A stretch of DNA of 64,000 nt from CADEED01 sp020442965 (GCA_041395525.1 JAWLAH010000013.1:19538-83537), one strand, 5' to 3'; positions 53,876 through 62,241 are shown, counted from the first letter of the stretch. Numbers and translations: made by a program. Notes: a model not told the origin generated them from the letters alone.

Positions 53876-54247
53876 ATGCAGATCACGCTGCAGAAACCTG
53901 CCTCGCTCCATGTGATACGTGGCTACGACGCACATCGCGTTCGGCTTCCGGAACGCGAGCTGACCGAGAACTTCGTGCTGAGCGCCGATCAATTGATCGC
54001 CGATTGGGAGCCGCGCAGTGTCGCCGAACTCGACGCAACGAAACTGGCGCCGATTCTCGCTCTCGAGCCGGAAGTCGTGCTGCTCGCCACGGGCGCGCGC
54101 GCCGTCTTTCCTCGCGCGGCGCTGCGTGCCGAGTTTGGAGCACGCGCTATCGGGCTCGAGGTGATGGAACTCGGCGCGGCCTGTCGCACCTTCAACGTGC
54201 TGGTGTCCGAGGGACGGCGCGCGGTGCTCGCCGTTCTATTCGACTGA
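53876..54247 (+). CDS. Mth938-like (DUF498/NDUFAF3-type) domain protein
   Basis: A 123-residue protein: ITLQKPASLHVIRGYDAHRVRL, LSADQLIADWEP, EPEVVLLATGARAVFP and IGLEVMELGAACRTFNVLVSEGRRAVLAVLF. The LATG and EVMxTxxACRTYNxLxxExR pattern is that of the Mth938/DUF498 family, which includes the mitochondrial complex I assembly factor NDUFAF3. The bacterial role is not established. It is divergent from the recJ-neighbour gene and has a strong promoter immediately upstream. Confidence 0.85.
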   Translation: MQITLQKPASLHVIRGYDAHRVRLPERELTENFVLSADQLIADWEPRSVAELDATKLAPILALEPEVVLLATGARAVFPRAALRAEFGARAIGLEVMELGAACRTFNVLVSEGRRAVLAVLFD

Positions 54248-54606
54248 GAGGAGCACCGAAAGAAGGCACAGGGAGAGAAAGTACTAACGATTCACCAGTC
54301 GCCGTTGAGCTGACAGACTCCGTACGACTGCATTTTTTGTTGTTGCGTTCGGCTTCTTCTTGTTTTTTCCGAGACTTCCCCGTTCTCCCCTATGCCTTCA
54401 TCCGGTACCCCTCCCGCCAACAGCCAGAAAGGCACTGTCTGCGAACGCCGACATCAAAACATGTCAAATAGAGGAACGCAAGCAAGGCATATGATTTTCT
54501 TGACGTTTCCTGACCAGCGTGAAGATCGTCTTTTATAGAAATCAAGCGCTTATACGTATCAATTAAAGTGCTCTATTGCTAAGCGTGGCAAGTCACTGTT
54601 GAGCGT
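54248..54606. other. Low-GC intergenic region between convergent genes
   Basis: 359 bases between the Mth938-like gene and pcm. The first half alternates purine-rich (near 54245-54282) and pyrimidine-rich tracts with T6 runs (54333-54338, 54363-54368); T-runs could serve as terminators. By my count the last 120 bases (54481-54600) are only about 40 percent G+C, far below the surroundings. No open reading frame is convincing. On the minus strand TTGATA and TATAAA occur 19 bases apart near 54530-54565. Confidence 0.55.
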
Positions 54607-55275
54607 CTAGCTTGTCCCGCCCAAGAGCGGCACAAACGACACGGGCCCGAGATTCTGCCGATCGATTCGTTGCTCTCGTCGCGTGAAGCGAATCAGCTCC
54701 TGCTGACCGTCGGGACCCACCGGAACGATCAAGCGGCCTCCGGGCGCGAGTTGATCGAGCAGCGCGCTCGGCACCGTGAGCGGCGCTGCCGCGACAATGA
54801 TTCCGTCGTACGGTGCATGTGTGGGCCAGCCGGTCGTGCCATCACCATGACGAAAGCGCACGTTCTTGATGCCTAGCTCCTTGAGCCGCAACTTGGTTCG
54901 TTGCAGCAACGGCTTGATACGTTCAATCGTCGCGATCTTGTCTGTAAACAACGCGAGCACAGCAGTCTGATAGCCGCACCCGGTGCCAACTTCCAGCACG
55001 TTCCTGAGTGGCGGTCCGTCGAGCAGCGCCTCGGTCATGCGCGCAACAATGTAAGGTTGCGAGATCGTCTGGCCGAAGCCAATTGGCAGCGCCGTATCCT
55101 CGTACGCTCGACTCGCGAGCGCTTCGTCCATGAAGATGTGCCGCGGCACGTTGCGGATCCGATCGAGCACCGCGAGATTCTTGATGCCTTGATCGCGTAG
55201 TCTCTGAATCAGTCGATCGCGCGTACGCAGCGATGTCATACCGATCCCGGCGAGGCGCCGGTCCGCCTGAATCAC
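54607..55275 (-). CDS. pcm: Protein-L-isoaspartate O-methyltransferase
   Basis: SAM-dependent repair methyltransferase acting on isoaspartyl residues. The 222-residue protein has IGFGQTISQPYIVARMTEAL, VLEVGTGCGYQTAVLA, and YDGIIVAAAPLTVPSALLDQLAPGGRLIVPVG, all diagnostic of PIMT. The start codon is GTG overlapping the surE stop (GTGA). The surE-pcm pair is conserved in gammaproteobacteria; nlpD and rpoS are not present downstream here. Confidence 0.96.
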   Translation of the reverse strand: MIQADRRLAGIGMTSLRTRDRLIQRLRDQGIKNLAVLDRIRNVPRHIFMDEALASRAYEDTALPIGFGQTISQPYIVARMTEALLDGPPLRNVLEVGTGCGYQTAVLALFTDKIATIERIKPLLQRTKLRLKELGIKNVRFRHGDGTTGWPTHAPYDGIIVAAAPLTVPSALLDQLAPGGRLIVPVGPDGQQELIRFTRREQRIDRQNLGPVSFVPLLGGTS

Positions 55276-56027
55276 TCGTCCGCCCCCAACCAGCCGCGCA
55301 CGGCACCGAGCGCACTGTGCCGTGTCAAATCGACGGCAAGCGGGGTCACTGAAACATAGCCATTCGCGACGGCATGAAAATCGGTCGACTCGCCCGCGTC
55401 CTGGCCTGGGCCGGATGTGCCGATCCAGTACACCGTACGACCGCGCGGATCGGTCGCACGCGTTACCTTTTCGGATCGATGGCGATTCCCAAGCCGCGTC
55501 ACGCGCACGCCCTTGATCTTATCGAGCGGCAAGTTCGGCACGTTGACGCTCAATATGGGCGTCGGCTCGAGTGGCGAGGCGATCAAGCGTTCGATAATCA
55601 GGCGCGCGTAGTACCCCGCGGTTGCATAGTGGCGCTCACGCGTGTCATCGCGCTGCAGGGACACCGCAACCGCGGGCTTACCGAGAAACCGCCCTTCCAT
55701 CGCTGCCGCAACGGTGCCCGAGTAGAGCGTGTCATCGCCGAGATTCTCACCATCGTTGATACCGGAGATCACGAGATCGTACTCGAGCTCGAACAACCCT
55801 GAAATCGCGAGGTGCACGCAATCGGTAGGCGTGCCCAGGACAAAGAAAGTGCCCGGCTCAGCCTTGCCGACTCGCACCGGCACATCGAGTGTCAGTGAAT
55901 TGCTTGCGCCGCTGCGATTGCGATCGGGCGCAACGACGGTGAGCTCTCCGAGACCGGTGAGCGCATCGCGTAACGCGACAATGCCCTTGGCGCGATAGCC
56001 ATCGTCGTTTGAAATGAGAATACGCAA
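55272..56027 (-). CDS. surE: 5'/3'-nucleotidase SurE
   Basis: Stationary-phase survival nucleotidase. LRILISNDDGYRAKGIVAL, VVAPDRNRSGASNSLTLD, GTPTDCVHLAI, DLVISGINDGENLGDDTLYSGTVAAAMEG are the metal- and phosphate-binding blocks. No ATG lies at the N-terminus; the TTG at 56027 immediately precedes RILISNDDG and gives 251 residues, matching E. coli (253). The long frame upstream is antisense to the smr gene and is not part of surE. Confidence 0.95.
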   Translation of the reverse strand: MRILISNDDGYRAKGIVALRDALTGLGELTVVAPDRNRSGASNSLTLDVPVRVGKAEPGTFFVLGTPTDCVHLAISGLFELEYDLVISGINDGENLGDDTLYSGTVAAAMEGRFLGKPAVAVSLQRDDTRERHYATAGYYARLIIERLIASPLEPTPILSVNVPNLPLDKIKGVRVTRLGNRHRSEKVTRATDPRGRTVYWIGTSGPGQDAGESTDFHAVANGYVSVTPLAVDLTRHSALGAVRGWLGADE

Positions 56028-56076
56028 GCGAGACCGAAATTTTCGCCGAGTGACTTTGCGCGGCGCCGGCGGGCAA

Positions 56077-56090
56077 TATACTGAAAGTAT
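56077..56090 (+). promoter_or_regulatory. Possible -10 box and small palindrome before the smr gene
   Basis: TATACT lies 24 bases before the smr start codon, and ATACT-GAA-AGTAT forms a perfect short inverted repeat over it. It sits between divergent surE and smr and could be a promoter with an overlapping operator. Confidence 0.35.
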
Positions 56091-56105
56091 GCGTCGGGAG
56101 GTAGC

Positions 56106-56666
56106 GTGAAAGGCCCCAGAAAACACATCGAGGGCGTGAATGACGACGATCGGCAGCTGTTTCGCGATGCCGTTCGCGATGTCACTCGCCTCAAGCTCGA
56201 ACCGCGCATCGTAGCCGCCAAGCCGAAGATGCCACCGCGCGCAAGATTTTCCGCTGCTGACCGCGCCGCGGTGCTCATCGAAAGTCTCGATTCCGACACG
56301 GCCGGCGACTGGATCGAAACGGGCGATGAGGTGTCCTTCCGGCGGGCCGGCATCAAGGCAAGCATCGTCGGGAAACTGCGCCGCGGCGAATACCGCGTCG
56401 ACGCCGAATGCGATTTGCACGGCCTCAATGTCGAGGAATGCAAGCGAGTGCTGCGAGAGTTTCTGGCCGAAGCGCTCGCGCGTGACCTGCACTGTGTGCG
56501 GGTGATCCATGGCAAAGGCTTGCGCTCGGGTCCTCGCGGACCGGTATTGAAAGTCGCAGTGAATCTGGTGCTGCGCAAGACCGGCCCGGTAGTGGCCTTC
56601 TGCACCGCGCGACCGATCGACGGTGGCACCGGCGCGCTGTACGTGCTGCTCGCCGGCAAGCACTGA
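56106..56666 (+). CDS. Smr domain protein (SmrA/SmrB-like)
   Basis: A 186-residue protein ending in a Smr domain (about 95-180): DLHGLNVEECKRVLREFLAEALARDLHCVRVIHGKGLRSGPRGPVLK. The DLHG and HGKG motifs are those of Smr endonuclease domains; SmrB cleaves mRNA at collided ribosomes, and this short form (about 180 residues) fits the YfcN/SmrB or YdaL/SmrA group. GTG start with GGGAGG 4 bases upstream. It is divergent from surE. Confidence 0.88.
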   Translation: MKGPRKHIEGVNDDDRQLFRDAVRDVTRLKLEPRIVAAKPKMPPRARFSAADRAAVLIESLDSDTAGDWIETGDEVSFRRAGIKASIVGKLRRGEYRVDAECDLHGLNVEECKRVLREFLAEALARDLHCVRVIHGKGLRSGPRGPVLKVAVNLVLRKTGPVVAFCTARPIDGGTGALYVLLAGKH

Positions 56667-56675
56667 ATCGCGCAA

Positions 56676-57497
56676 CTAACGGCACGAACGGCTGTCGCTA
56701 CCGCGCTTGGCAAACAGGTGCTGCAACGTGGCTTGCGCTTCTTCGGACCACCAGACCTGCGCCGCATCGTCGGCAAACTTGGCCGCACGCGCGGCGGCTT
56801 CCTGTGGCGGGCCAAACAACAGCACCAGATCCTGGCGTGCGCAGTCGCGCGCCCGGCGCATCGCTTGCAGGGGTGCGCGCGTGATTTCGCGCGCCACCTC
56901 GACCGTGCGCTCGACTACTAACAACGGCGGCGCGAGCTCATCGACCAGACCGAGACGCAATGCCTGGGCCGAGTCCACCAATGCGCCGCGCGTCAGCAAT
57001 TGCGCCGCCGCATGCGCTCCCACGATCCGCGCAAAGGCGGCCTGGATGAGAGGTCCCGGAGTCAGTCCCACCTGCACTTCGTTCAAGCCAATCCGATAGG
57101 GCTGCTCACCCGCAACGGCCTGTGCCATCACTCGGTAGTCGCCGTACAGCGCGAGTACCGTGCCGCCGGCCGGGCAATGTCCCGTGATCGCGTACAACAG
57201 GGGCACGCGGCAAGTCGCCAGCAGCGCCTGCAGCCGCCAGAGACTTCCAAAGTACTTGGCGATGCCACGATGATCGAGCTTGAGCAGCGCCGGAACATCG
57301 AGACCAGCCGAGAAGACGCCGTGCTGGCCACTGACGATTACAGCGCGCACCTCCTGATCGAGCGACGCCAGCTCATCGATAAGTGAATCGACAAGCGCCG
57401 GGTTGAGCCCGTTGACTGGCGGGCGATTGAGGCGCAACTCGCGGATACAGCCCGTGCCCGCCGGTGGCGCGAGTACGTGCTCATGAATCTCTAACAT
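56676..57497 (-). CDS. Enoyl-CoA hydratase/isomerase family protein
   Basis: A 273-residue crotonase-fold protein. GVFSAGLDVPALL (oxyanion-hole region), ITGHCPAGGTVLALYGDYRVMA (second oxyanion-hole region) and GLNEVQVGLTPGP (a Glu in the catalytic region) are present. The start MLEIHEHVLAPP at 57497 replaces a much longer frame that runs through truD upstream sequence. The mix of features is closer to 3,2-trans-enoyl-CoA isomerases than to hydratases, but the reaction cannot be fixed by eye. Confidence 0.82.
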   Translation of the reverse strand: MLEIHEHVLAPPAGTGCIRELRLNRPPVNGLNPALVDSLIDELASLDQEVRAVIVSGQHGVFSAGLDVPALLKLDHRGIAKYFGSLWRLQALLATCRVPLLYAITGHCPAGGTVLALYGDYRVMAQAVAGEQPYRIGLNEVQVGLTPGPLIQAAFARIVGAHAAAQLLTRGALVDSAQALRLGLVDELAPPLLVVERTVEVAREITRAPLQAMRRARDCARQDLVLLFGPPQEAAARAAKFADDAAQVWWSEEAQATLQHLFAKRGSDSRSCR

Positions 57498-57514
57498 CCC
57501 GATACGCCTCCCAA

Positions 57515-58591
57515 TCACTCGCCCGAATTGTCGGCCGCCACGAGTTCGCGCAATACCGTCGTCGCAAAACTGCCGGCAGGCAGCGTGAACCGTAGCCGCA
57601 GTGCGCTCGCCTCCAGCATATCGAATGCCAGATCCCCTGCCATCAACCTGAGCGCCCGCCGCTCGGGTTTCATCGCGGCACGCTCGATCAGCTGCAGCGC
57701 CGCGGGAAATCTCGCAGCGACACTCGCCTCGAGCAGAGCTGGTGCCGCGCCCACCAGTTGCCGCGCAGCACTTTGCTCGGAGGCGCCGCACAGCGGCCCG
57801 GTCGGGTGCAGATCACCCTCCAGCACGCGCGCGCGCAACGCATCGTCCAGCTCCGTCACCGGGAATACGCTGCCACTGCCTTCGAGATTGGCGGCATCGC
57901 CCGGCAACAACTGATTCCAGCTACCATCGCGCACTCGCTCGCCCAACACCGCGTTGAAAATCAACGAGCGCGCCGTGGAGAGCACGTAGCCCCGCGTGGA
58001 TCGATCGCGCGGCAGATCCCCCGCCGCGACGGACCGCAAATTGTTCGCATCGCGACCGAACCGCTGCGGACCAAAGTAGTTAGGGACACCGGTCATTTTG
58101 ATGGCGTCAAGTCGGGCTGCAAGTACCGCCGCTGCAACCGGCGCGCCGGCTGCGGTCCGCACATTGCGGATCCGCAGCTCGAACCGGTTGCCCGCGAGCG
58201 CGCCGCGGGGCAGTTTGCGAGTATGCCCGGTTGCGGCAAGTACTTCATAGCCATCGCCTGCGACATCCAACCAGGACTCGACGGTATCGCGACCGCGCGG
58301 CACGGTGAAGTGCTGCGTGGTTACAGCATGACGATCCTTGAGTCCGGCGAAACCGACATCGAACGGGCGACATTTCGCATGCCGTGCGAGTTCGCGCGCC
58401 ACCCATTCGGTGTTGGCGCCGCATTTGCGTACCTGCAACATGACGTGTGGGCCATCACCTGCCGGCTCGAAGCCAAGCAGTTCGTCGACCACAAAATCCT
58501 CGGGGGCTACACGTATGCTACCCGCACCCAACGGTTCGCCATGGGCGCGTGGCGGTTCGAGCGCCACGGACAACCAGTCGTCAGGTAGCAC
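57515..58591 (-). CDS. truD: tRNA pseudouridine(13) synthase
   Basis: Isomerises U13 in tRNA-Glu. The 358-residue protein has the catalytic motif VGFAGLKDRHAVTTQHFTVP (Asp in GLKD), NYFGPQRFGRDANN and RGYVLSTARSLIFNAVLGERV, all typical of TruD. It follows ispF by 21 bases. The order ispD-ispF-truD-surE-pcm is the usual gammaproteobacterial one, here interrupted by a crotonase gene and the smr gene. Confidence 0.95.
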   Translation of the reverse strand: MLPDDWLSVALEPPRAHGEPLGAGSIRVAPEDFVVDELLGFEPAGDGPHVMLQVRKCGANTEWVARELARHAKCRPFDVGFAGLKDRHAVTTQHFTVPRGRDTVESWLDVAGDGYEVLAATGHTRKLPRGALAGNRFELRIRNVRTAAGAPVAAAVLAARLDAIKMTGVPNYFGPQRFGRDANNLRSVAAGDLPRDRSTRGYVLSTARSLIFNAVLGERVRDGSWNQLLPGDAANLEGSGSVFPVTELDDALRARVLEGDLHPTGPLCGASEQSAARQLVGAAPALLEASVAARFPAALQLIERAAMKPERRALRLMAGDLAFDMLEASALRLRFTLPAGSFATTVLRELVAADNSGE

Positions 58592-58612
58592 TGCGCTTGG
58601 CAGGCACGGGCA

Positions 58613-59092
58613 TCAACCCGGCTTTGGCGCGAGCAACACGACGGCCTGCGCCGCAACGCCTTCGCGGCGGCCCAAAAACCCGAGATTTTCCGTGGTCGTG
58701 GCCTTGATGTTCACCTGGTTCTCGCCGACCCCTAGCAGCTGCGCCAGCGTGCGGCGCATCTCCAGACGATAGGGCGCGAGCTTCGGAACCTCGGCGATCA
58801 CGGTGATGTCCGCATTGCCGACGACCCAGCCGCGCACGCTCAGCATCTCCATGACCGTCGACACAAAGCGACTGCTGGCGACGCCCCTCCACAGCGGATC
58901 CGTATCCGGAAAATGCATACCGATGTCTCCGAGCCCGGCAGCGCCTAACAAGGCATCGCAAAGTGCGTGCAGCACAACGTCGCCGTCCGAGTGCGCGATG
59001 ATGCCGCGTGAATGTGCCATGCGAACACCCGCCAGTACGATCGAATCGCCTGGCCCGAACGCATGCACGTCGAATCCTGTGCCGATGCGCAT
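58613..59092 (-). CDS. ispF: 2-C-methyl-D-erythritol 2,4-cyclodiphosphate synthase
   Basis: Fifth step of the MEP isoprenoid pathway. The 159-residue protein starts MRIGTGFDVHAFGPGD (zinc-binding Asp and His), then HSDGDVVLHALCDALLGAAGLGDIG and ATTTENLGFLGRREGVAAQAVVLL. Length matches E. coli IspF. It is 9 bases downstream of ispD, which acts two steps earlier. Confidence 0.97.
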   Translation of the reverse strand: MRIGTGFDVHAFGPGDSIVLAGVRMAHSRGIIAHSDGDVVLHALCDALLGAAGLGDIGMHFPDTDPLWRGVASSRFVSTVMEMLSVRGWVVGNADITVIAEVPKLAPYRLEMRRTLAQLLGVGENQVNIKATTTENLGFLGRREGVAAQAVVLLAPKPG

Positions 59093-59101
59093 GCGGGTAG
59101 C

Positions 59102-59815
59102 TTACTCCGCCGCGTGCGCCTTGCGCACTTCGAGCAGCGCCGTCACGAGCGCGAGATCAGCGGCGGTCGTCACTTTGATATTGCGGGCGTCGCCCGGCAC
59201 GAGCCTCGGCACGAGGCCTAGCCATTCGATCGCCTGCGCTTCATCGGTCGGCGTGCGGCCCGCGGCGAGCGCCGCTCCCAGAGCACGCTCAAGCACTGCA
59301 TAACGAAACATTTGTGGCGTAAGCGCGCGCCATAGATGAGCGCGCTCGACCGTGCTCGCGACCTGTGCCGGCTGATCCGGCCGCGCGCGTTTGAGCGTAT
59401 CCGCCAGCGGCACTGCCAACAGACCGCCGACCTCGTGATCGGCAAGCTCACCCAACAAGCTTGCGAGTTCAGCCCGAGATAGACAGGGCCGCGCAGCATC
59501 GTGCACGAGCACCCAGTCGTCGGCCGCGGCTATATTGCGCAAAGCCGCCAGCCCAAGGCGCACCGAGTCGGCTCGCTCTGCGCCGCCGGTCACCGCCCGC
59601 ACTCTGGGGTCGTTCAGCCTCCGCTCGATCGCGGGCCAGTGCGGATCATCGGCCGCGATGGCTACCACGATCCTGGCGCAGTGCAGGTCCCGCAGAAACG
59701 GCGCGAGCGCCACTTCGATGAGCGCGCGCCCGGCAACGGCGAAATACTGCTTGGGAGTGGCACTCGCGACGCGGCGACCGCTCCCCGCGGCCGGAACGAC
59801 CACGAAGTAGCGCAT
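59102..59815 (-). CDS. ispD: 2-C-methyl-D-erythritol 4-phosphate cytidylyltransferase
   Basis: Third step of the MEP pathway. VVVPAAGSGRRVASATPKQYFAVAGRALIE is the CTP-binding N-terminus, followed by WVLVHDAARPCLS and RAHLWRALTPQMFRYAVL, with a Thr-Asp-Glu (PTDEAQAIEWLG) block near the C-terminus. 237 residues as expected. It follows ftsB by 3 bases, as in many relatives. Confidence 0.96.
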   Translation of the reverse strand: MRYFVVVPAAGSGRRVASATPKQYFAVAGRALIEVALAPFLRDLHCARIVVAIAADDPHWPAIERRLNDPRVRAVTGGAERADSVRLGLAALRNIAAADDWVLVHDAARPCLSRAELASLLGELADHEVGGLLAVPLADTLKRARPDQPAQVASTVERAHLWRALTPQMFRYAVLERALGAALAAGRTPTDEAQAIEWLGLVPRLVPGDARNIKVTTAADLALVTALLEVRKAHAAE

Positions 59816-59818
59816 GGA

Positions 59819-60145
59819 TCAACGCGCGGCGGTGTGAGTGCGGGGCGCGGTCGTCGGGACGTAGCGCGCGGGGCGAGCCGGCACGACCTGATAGAACGTC
59901 TCGCGCCGCGCAATCATGCCGAGTTCGCTGCGAGCACGTTCTTCCAGAGCATCCATGCCGCGCTTGAGATCGACCACCTCGGCACCCAGTTGCGCGTTAC
60001 GCGCTCGCAGCCGTTCGTTGTCCGCCTTCTGCAACGTCACAGCCGCGGTGAGACGCGACACTTCGCTCACGCCGTCGTCGGACAGCCAGAGGCGGTACTG
60101 CAGGGCAGTCAGGAGAACCAGCAAAGTTACGGCCATCCACTTCAT
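59819..60145 (-). CDS. ftsB: Cell division protein FtsB
   Basis: A 108-residue bitopic division protein: one N-terminal helix (MAVTLLVLLTALQYRLWL) and a coiled coil (VSRLTAAVTLQKADNERLRARNAQLGAEVVDLKRGMDALEERARSELGMIARRETFYQVV). YRLWL and the ERARxELGMI-FYQ pattern are FtsB hallmarks. ATG at 60145 is preferred over TTG at 60154. The ftsB-ispD junction is conserved; eno, which usually precedes ftsB, is 0.8 kb away with a toxin-antitoxin pair between. Confidence 0.93.
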   Translation of the reverse strand: MKWMAVTLLVLLTALQYRLWLSDDGVSEVSRLTAAVTLQKADNERLRARNAQLGAEVVDLKRGMDALEERARSELGMIARRETFYQVVPARPARYVPTTAPRTHTAAR

Positions 60146-60188
60146 GGGCGGCAAAGCCTATCAGAATGCGAAGCGACTCACGATAGAC

Positions 60189-60206
60189 TAAACTAAACTT
60201 AGTTTA
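60189..60206 (+). promoter_or_regulatory. Perfect inverted repeat upstream of the toxin-antitoxin pair (likely operator)
   Basis: TAAACTAA-AC-TTAGTTTA: two perfect 8-bp half-sites with a 2-base centre, 46 bases before the antitoxin ATG and within an A+T-rich promoter-like stretch. It is well placed for autorepression by the antitoxin or the toxin-antitoxin complex. Confidence 0.65.
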
Positions 60207-60252
60207 TTGCCAACTATTCCGAAGCAATCGCTCTTCAGAAGGAGCAGTCAAG

Positions 60253-60504
60253 ATGCCGGTCTCAGACGCGCAGCCCCCCGACCAGGTCAACATTCATCAC
60301 GCCAAGACGCACCTGTCACGGCTCGTCGAGGACGTGGCCGCCGGTGCCGAGGTCCTGATCGCCAAGGGCGGCAAGCCGATGGCGCGACTCGTGCCGCTCG
60401 AGCTGACACGAGCCGCGCGGCGCCCGGGGTTGCTGAAGGGAAAACTGCGCATCAGCGAAGATTTCGATCAACCGCTGCCGTGGGACGTGCCGCCGCAGGC
60501 CTGA
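60253..60504 (+). CDS. Type II antitoxin, Phd/YefM-VapB type
   Basis: An 83-residue protein with the Phd/YefM N-terminal DNA-binding pattern VNIHHAKTHLSRLVEDVAAGAEVLIAKGGKPMARLVPL and a C-terminal tail ending DFDQPLPWDVPPQA that would wrap the toxin. AAGGAG lies 8 bases before the ATG. The toxin gene follows after 18 bases. The pair sits between ftsB and eno, which are neighbours in most relatives, suggesting insertion. Confidence 0.88.
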   Translation: MPVSDAQPPDQVNIHHAKTHLSRLVEDVAAGAEVLIAKGGKPMARLVPLELTRAARRPGLLKGKLRISEDFDQPLPWDVPPQA

Positions 60505-60522
60505 TGTTCCGGCGGGAATAAC

Positions 60523-60900
60523 TTGCGACTGTTACTCGATACGTCGATCTATCTTTGGTGGCTGGCCGACTCGCGTCGTCTTGGACGTGCAGCGCGCGAG
60601 CGCATCGCCGGTGCCTCGCAGGTCTACGTCAGTGCGGCGTCGATCTGGGAGAGTGAACGACGCATCGCTGCGCATCTGCTAGAGGCCGACGTCAGCGAGC
60701 TTGCGCGCAGCATCAAGGCGAGTGGATTCATCGAACTGCCGGTGAGCGCCGGGCACGCTGCGACTGTTGCGCGCCTGCCCCAGGGGGCCGGCGATCCGTT
60801 TGATCGCTTGTTAATCGCACAGGCGATGCATGAGCCAATGCACTTTCTGACGGCTAACGAGAAACTACGGCCCTACTCCGACCTGGTCGAAGTCACATAG
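60523..60900 (+). CDS. PIN-domain toxin, VapC-like ribonuclease
   Basis: A 125-residue PIN domain: LLLDTSIYLWWLAD (first Asp), VSAASIWESERRIA (Glu) and GDPFDRLLIAQAMHEPMHFLTANEKLRPYSD (further acidic residues). These form the Mg-dependent RNase site of VapC toxins. In many relatives the last motif reads LTADEKL; here the Asp is Asn. Start TTG, with no strong ribosome-binding site, fits lower toxin than antitoxin synthesis. Target RNA unknown. Confidence 0.88.
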   Translation: MRLLLDTSIYLWWLADSRRLGRAARERIAGASQVYVSAASIWESERRIAAHLLEADVSELARSIKASGFIELPVSAGHAATVARLPQGAGDPFDRLLIAQAMHEPMHFLTANEKLRPYSDLVEVT

Positions 60901-60954
60901 CTCTCCGACCGCGGCTCAGCCGCCCCGCCTGACGCGCTCGCAACCGGCCACTCG

Positions 60955-62241
60955 TCAGCGCAGCTTCATCGGAAACGCATTGCGCCCCGCGTACGCCACC
61001 TTGCCGCCAAGTTCACCCTCGATGCGCAGCAACTGGTTGTACTTCGCAATCCGATCGGAGCGCGACATCGATCCGGTCTTGATCTGCGTTGCAGCCGTTG
61101 CCACCGCGATATCCGCGATCGTGGCATCTTCGGTCTCGCCCGAACGATGCGACACCACGGCCGTATAACCCGCCCGATCCGCCATCTCGATCGCGGCCAG
61201 CGTCTCGGTCAGCGTGCCGATCTGATTCACCTTGATCAGGATCGAGTTGGCGATCCCTTTGTCGATTCCCTCGCGCAGGATCTTGGTGTTGGTCACGAAC
61301 AGATCGTCGCCCACCAACTGCAACTGCTTTCCTAACAACTTGGTCAGACCCGCCCAGCCATCCCAATCGGCCTCCGCCATGCCATCCTCGATGGTGATGA
61401 TCGGATACTTGTCCACCAGCCGTGCCAGATATTTGGCGAACTGCGGCGCCGTGAACTCACGGCCCTCGCCGTGCAGCTGGTACTTGCCCTTGGCGAAGAA
61501 CTCGGTACTGGCAACGTCGAGCCCGAGGTAGATATCCTTGCCCGGCTCATAGCCAGCCTTCTCGATCGCCTGCAAGATCAGCTTGAGCGCCTGATCATTG
61601 GAATCGAGGTTGGGCGCAAAACCGCCCTCGTCGCCCACCGAGGTCGCGAGCTTCTTGCCCTTCAGGATCGCCTTGAGCGTATGAAATACCTCCGCGCCCT
61701 GACGCACCGCCTCGCTGAACGACTTGGCACCCACTGGCAGGATCATGAACTCCTGCACGTCGAGGTTATTGTCCGCATGTGCGCCGCCGTTGATGATGTT
61801 CATCATGGGCACCGGCATCACGGGCTTGCGGCCGCGCGCAAGATAGCGCCACAGGCTCTGGTTCTGATCGCGCGCCGCCGCCTGCGCATTGGCCAACGAC
61901 ACTGCCAACAACGCGTTGGCGCCCAGTCGGGACTTGTTGTCGGTGCCATCGAGATCGATCATTTTCTGATCGATCGCGGCTTGATCCGCTGGGTTCTTGC
62001 CCAGTAGCGACTTGCGAATCACCGTATTGACGTGCTTGACGGCTGTGAGCACGCCATTGCCGAAGTAACGCCTCTTGTCGCCGTCGCGCAGCTCGACGGC
62101 CTCGCGCGTGCCGGTCGAAGCACCCGATGGCACCGCCGCGCGGCCCATCACGCCGCTCGACAACCGCACGTCCGCCTCGACCGTGGGATTGCCACGCGAA
62201 TCGATAATCTCGCGCCCGACGATGTCAACGATACGACTCAT
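60955..62241 (-). CDS. eno: Enolase
   Basis: Glycolytic 2-phosphoglycerate dehydratase and RNA degradosome partner. 428 residues with VDIVGREIIDSRGNPTVEADV, GGAHADNNLDVQEFMILPVG, VGDEGGFAPNL, DGMAEADWDGW, GDDLFVTNTKIL, LIKVNQIGTLTETL and SHRSGETED, all the active-site blocks. Start overlaps the kdsA stop by 4 bases. A weak GC hairpin at 60911-60923 lies between it and the convergent toxin gene. Confidence 0.97.
   Translation of the reverse strand: MSRIVDIVGREIIDSRGNPTVEADVRLSSGVMGRAAVPSGASTGTREAVELRDGDKRRYFGNGVLTAVKHVNTVIRKSLLGKNPADQAAIDQKMIDLDGTDNKSRLGANALLAVSLANAQAAARDQNQSLWRYLARGRKPVMPVPMMNIINGGAHADNNLDVQEFMILPVGAKSFSEAVRQGAEVFHTLKAILKGKKLATSVGDEGGFAPNLDSNDQALKLILQAIEKAGYEPGKDIYLGLDVASTEFFAKGKYQLHGEGREFTAPQFAKYLARLVDKYPIITIEDGMAEADWDGWAGLTKLLGKQLQLVGDDLFVTNTKILREGIDKGIANSILIKVNQIGTLTETLAAIEMADRAGYTAVVSHRSGETEDATIADIAVATAATQIKTGSMSRSDRIAKYNQLLRIEGELGGKVAYAGRNAFPMKLR

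Noticed and set aside
54317..54345. Hairpin-like sequence before TTTTTT downstream of the Mth938-like gene
   Set aside because: Pairing is interrupted at several positions, so I do not call it as a terminator.
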